Source: OLB11 sp044234005
Lineage (GTDB): Bacteria; Bacteroidota; Bacteroidia; Chitinophagales; Chitinophagaceae
DNA: 7,580 nucleotides
Assembly: GCA_044234005.1 (NCBI GenBank)
Contig: JBIIJE010000119.1
Span: forward strand, 1-7,580
Direction of reading: 5' to 3'
Positions 5,033 through 7,580 of this stretch are shown here, piece by piece (position 1 is the first letter of the stretch; each line of letters starts with the position of its first letter). The translations under genes were made by a program, and so were the position numbers. A model generated the notes under the pieces. It was not told the DNA's origin. It made no database searches and saw nothing but the letters and a program-made list of their open reading frames with translations.

Positions 5033-7039
5033 TTAATTTGATTTTCTTATCTTTCTTACGTAACTCAATTTGTTTCCTTCAAAAAGCTGCACCATATATA
5101 AACCTGCGGCACAATCACGCAAATCTAATTGATAATTATTCGCACCCTCTTTAACTGAAATAGGTACTTGTTTTAACAAGCGACCAATTATGTTATAAAT
5201 TTTTATATTCGCATTTGTATTCCTGAGTGAAACCAATTCAATACTTATTCTACCCTCTGTTGGATTAGGAAAAACATTAAATGAAGCATTGAGTTCCTTT
5301 TCAACTACTTTTTGAATCACTACTACATTTTGTAACGAACTAAAAGTTGAAAAGGTGGTTGCAGCGCTGCAGCGATTTCTAATTTTGTATTCATAAGTTC
5401 CATTCGCTAAGGCACTGGTAGTAAATGTATTTAACGTACCAGGAATTAATGCTGCAATCCATGAACCCGACCCGACTAATCTATACCAAATATTGTACTG
5501 CCCCACTCCATTTATTGATGACCAAGTGAATTTAATTTTTTTTATTGGCAAATTGACTGCGGTTAGAATGGTTGGATTATTACAAGGGGCACTCCCTGTG
5601 ACAAAGGTAGTCGTAACACTATAATTACTCTCCTGACTGCACGATGAAAATAAGGCTTTAACCCTCACTTGATAGGTAGAGTTGGCAATTAATCCCGTTA
5701 AGTTTGCATGGTTAGAAATTGTCGTCACATGAGACCACGTATTTGTGTTGTTTACCTTATAACTTAAGATATAAGAACTCGCACCTAGTATTGTGTTCCA
5801 ATTAACTTGCGCAGTAGAAGCGGTTGTGATAATCTGGGTATTAATTTGAGGTGCATTTGTATTTATACCTATTATATTCGCATTTGCACTTGCTGAGCAG
5901 CCTGCTTTATTCGTATAACTATAAGTAAATGGCATAGGTGTGGTGCCACTGTAAGGATTCGTAACACTAAACACACCGCCTGAAGGAGTCCCTGACAAAG
6001 TGACGCTTGAATTTGGACAAAGTAAGGCATTACTAGTAGCCACCTTTGGACTCGGAAGTATCACTAAATCTAGTACTTCAGTCGTGCAAGCTGCTACTTG
6101 AGTATATGTTCCCGATGAAAAATAAGTTTGATGATTAACACTCCAAATGAATGAATCACAAGCGCTTACATAAGTTGTATTCTTACCAATTATGTTCTTC
6201 GCTAAAATTTGAAAAGTATCGGTCAAAGTTGGGCAAGACAAACCACAGTCGTCAACTGTTGTGATCGAAATAGTATGAGTGCCCAATGATAAATTATCAA
6301 TGCGAAATGGATTAGTGGAAAATGGAATACGCTTAGAGTCATCCATACTATAATTTCCGCTGACAATTTTTCTATTTAAATTTACTTCTAAAGCGCCAAA
6401 TTCGTTGCTGCAGATGGCATGGCTGATTCTTTTAGTGAACGAACTTGAACAAGAAATAGCTGACGAACTTAAAGAATAAGTAGGTGAAGTGAAGGTAAAA
6501 TTACCTTGGGTGACACATAAATTACTAGAATTAGACGCACCATTACAAAAAGCTGTTGCACAAAAAATTGAATTTGGCGAACTTGAAAGTGACAAGGTAA
6601 AATCTGTACACAAATTGAAATTTACGGTATTCGTTAGAATTACATGAAACCCGGTTAGCCAATTTTGAGTCAGCTGTGCGTTATATTTACTTGGCTTCTG
6701 TGTAAAAAACAGAGTATTCACTTTGCTTTGAACAGAAGGAACTAAATTGGCGAGGACACTAAAACTGCCGATTCTGGAGGTATTCACTGTTAATCTACCG
6801 CCATTCATCACTGCAGGATTGTAAACAAGTGCGCCTGACAAAGCTGATATGTCGAAAGTTGTACTTCCTGTAATTTTAAATTGCATATCAAACTCAACTT
6901 TGTTCGGTGCTGTCAATTCTATGTTATGCAATCTTGCTGAAAGCTGGATTCCTCTACAATCATCGGCCTTTACATCGTAAATAAAGACGAATGTTGCTAT
7001 AATCATAAATACTAATTCTCTTGAAGAGATATTTTTCAT
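5033..7039 (-). CDS. Secreted multidomain T9SS cargo protein with fibronectin III-like domains
   Basis: This 668-residue protein starts with a Sec signal peptide (about 1-25, likely cut after VKA). Residues about 28-150 are a beta-rich domain (NIELTAPNKVEFDMQFKITG) with a cohesin-like feel that I cannot name with certainty. Cysteine-containing beta regions follow to about 280. Residues 287-327 match the Bacteroidota 'ACDSFxW...TYxxSGTYT' repeat, present once. Residues 331-390 form an Ig/PKD-like module (SSVTLSGTPSGGVFSV). Two fibronectin III-like domains follow at about 396-480 and 486-577. The end (about 586-668) is a T9SS type A sorting domain with FNVFPNPTEGRISIEL, IKIYNIIGRLLKQ and GLYMVQLFEG. 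The protein should cross the outer membrane by type IX secretion and be anchored or released there, with loss of the tail. No catalytic domain is visible, so adhesion or a structural role fits best. It is monocistronic with its own terminator. Confidence 0.92.
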   Translation of the reverse strand: MKNISSRELVFMIIATFVFIYDVKADDCRGIQLSARLHNIELTAPNKVEFDMQFKITGSTTFDISALSGALVYNPAVMNGGRLTVNTSRIGSFSVLANLVPSVQSKVNTLFFTQKPSKYNAQLTQNWLTGFHVILTNTVNFNLCTDFTLSLSSSPNSIFCATAFCNGASNSSNLCVTQGNFTFTSPTYSLSSSAISCSSSFTKRISHAICSNEFGALEVNLNRKIVSGNYSMDDSKRIPFSTNPFRIDNLSLGTHTISITTVDDCGLSCPTLTDTFQILAKNIIGKNTTYVSACDSFIWSVNHQTYFSSGTYTQVAACTTEVLDLVILPSPKVATSNALLCPNSSVTLSGTPSGGVFSVTNPYSGTTPMPFTYSYTNKAGCSASANANIIGINTNAPQINTQIITTASTAQVNWNTILGASSYILSYKVNNTNTWSHVTTISNHANLTGLIANSTYQVRVKALFSSCSQESNYSVTTTFVTGSAPCNNPTILTAVNLPIKKIKFTWSSINGVGQYNIWYRLVGSGSWIAALIPGTLNTFTTSALANGTYEYKIRNRCSAATTFSTFSSLQNVVVIQKVVEKELNASFNVFPNPTEGRISIELVSLRNTNANIKIYNIIGRLLKQVPISVKEGANNYQLDLRDCAAGLYMVQLFEGNKLSYVRKIRKSN

Positions 7040-7046
7040 AAGCTTT

Positions 7047-7054
7047 CAAACTTT
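7047..7054 (-). promoter_or_regulatory. Possible -7 box of the T9SS cargo gene
   Basis: The minus strand reads AAAGTTTG, one mismatch from TAnnTTTG, 7 bp before the ATG at 7039-7037. The -33 region is poor. If real, the leader would be only a few nucleotides long. This is a weak call. Confidence 0.2.
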
Positions 7055-7368
7055 GCTTGTTGAAATTCGGAATAAAGTTAAACCTCTTTTTGAGAGTGAG
7101 CTATTTTATTTGTCGCTAAATTTTTAATGAGATGTTTTTACAGCGTCTATAAATTGGCTTGCTAAACAAGTCATAAATATTTAATATAATGGTGAATCGA
7201 AGAAAGATATAAAAAATTTCTACGGCAGATATTCAAAGTAAAAGTGATATTTCTGGCGAATGAAAATAGGCGAGAAGCAAATGCATGAAATTGAACTACT
7301 CATATCGAAAAGTTTACATTAAACCCAGATTCAATGCTAGAAATGTTGAAACGACTAAGAAGCTCTAG

Positions 7369-7391
7369 TTCAATATTTTACAAATATTGAA
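7369..7391. repeat. AT-rich hairpin, perfect 10-bp stem
   Basis: TTCAATATTT (7369-7378) pairs with AAATATTGAA (7382-7391) around a 3-nt TAC loop. It lies 14 nt before the next palindrome. The stem has only two G-C pairs and no clear T-run follows, so a terminator role is unlikely. Confidence 0.5.
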
Positions 7392-7405
7392 AACAACTAC
7401 AATTC

Positions 7406-7428
7406 GTCTCGTTAATAGTTAACGAGAC
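7406..7428. repeat. Palindrome GTCTCGTTAA / TTAACGAGAC, copy 2
   Basis: GTCTCGTTAA (7406-7415) and TTAACGAGAC (7419-7428) form a perfect 10-bp stem with a 3-nt TAG loop. The outer seven bases equal those of the palindrome at 4869-4890. The eighth pair is T-A here and C-G there, so the change is compensated. Confidence 0.65.
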
Positions 7429-7433
7429 ATCTT

Positions 7434-7481
7434 ACACGCTAGAATTTTCGCTCCTCAAATTCTATAACGTGATTTGGATTA
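7434..7481. repeat. Diverged repeat, partner at 4463-4509
   Basis: ACACGCTAGAATTTT starts 5 nt after the palindrome and leads through CTCCTCAAATT to TTTGGATTA. The AAAT at 7457-7460 can pair either back to 7442-7447 or forward to ATTTG at 7472-7476, so two mutually exclusive hairpins are possible. Confidence 0.5.
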
Positions 7482-7580
7482 AAGGCAACTTTCCCTCTTT
7501 TTAAGAACCGAAGTGTAATTCTTGATTTCCAAATTGTATAAGAAGCCCTCGTTTAACGCCCCATTACATGATGATTTTTT

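Larger units (their letters stand above)
7341..7461. repeat. Diverged intergenic repeat, copy 2 (partner at 4261-4377)
   Basis: The copy begins with AAATGTTGAAACGA (7341-7354) and ends with TTTTCGCTCCTCAAATT (7445-7461). The end box lies in a hairpin, GAATTT (7442-7447) with AAATTC (7457-7462). The matching hairpin of copy 1 has C-G where this one has G-C at the stem base. Unlike copy 1, this copy has two strong hairpins between its end blocks. Confidence 0.5.
7040..7580. other. Gene-free region upstream of the T9SS cargo gene
   Basis: This stretch of 541 bp runs to the window edge with no credible coding frame on either strand. It holds the second copies of the repeats and of the palindrome found at 4261-4890, and a separate AT-rich hairpin. 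From 7055 to 7330 and from 7490 to 7580 I see nothing interpretable. A gene may begin or end beyond 7580. Confidence 0.7.

Overview
The window looks like chromosomal DNA of a member of the Bacteroidota. It is AT-rich. One protein ends in a type IX secretion (T9SS) type A sorting domain. Two candidate promoters fit the Bacteroidota TAnnTTTG -7 element, and no start codon has a convincing Shine-Dalgarno site. I cannot assign a genus.

Layout. (1) Positions 2-214 hold the C-terminal end of a TauE/SafE-type membrane permease, cut by the window edge. (2) Positions 261-2018, minus strand, hold sppA, a full-length two-domain S49 signal peptide peptidase. (3) Positions 2076-2567, plus strand, hold folK of folate synthesis. 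It is divergent from sppA across 57 bp that carry one -7-like box for each direction. (4) Positions 2572-4185, minus strand, hold an exported TPR protein that converges on folK with 4 bp between the stop codons. (5) Positions 4186-5032 are a gene-free stretch of about 850 bp. (6) Positions 5033-7039, minus strand, hold a secreted multidomain T9SS cargo protein with an intrinsic terminator just after it. (7) Positions 7040-7580 are a second gene-free stretch reaching the window edge.

The genes do not form an obvious pathway. Each appears to be its own transcription unit. sppA and folK are housekeeping genes (membrane protein quality control and tetrahydrofolate synthesis). The TPR and T9SS proteins are envelope or secreted proteins of unknown specific role.

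The least explained part is the noncoding DNA. The two gene-free stretches share diverged repeats: an exact 14-mer, then at nearly the same distance a hairpin-forming TCGYTCCTCAAATT box. They also share a palindrome around GTCTCGT...ACGAGA whose stem differs by a compensated base pair. One stretch also has three almost abutting inverted repeats (4750-4890) that could fold into a compact RNA or DNA structure. These are my main candidates for something undescribed. They could equally be decayed copies of a small repetitive element. I saw no CRISPR array, tRNA, rRNA, transposase or recognisable defence gene.
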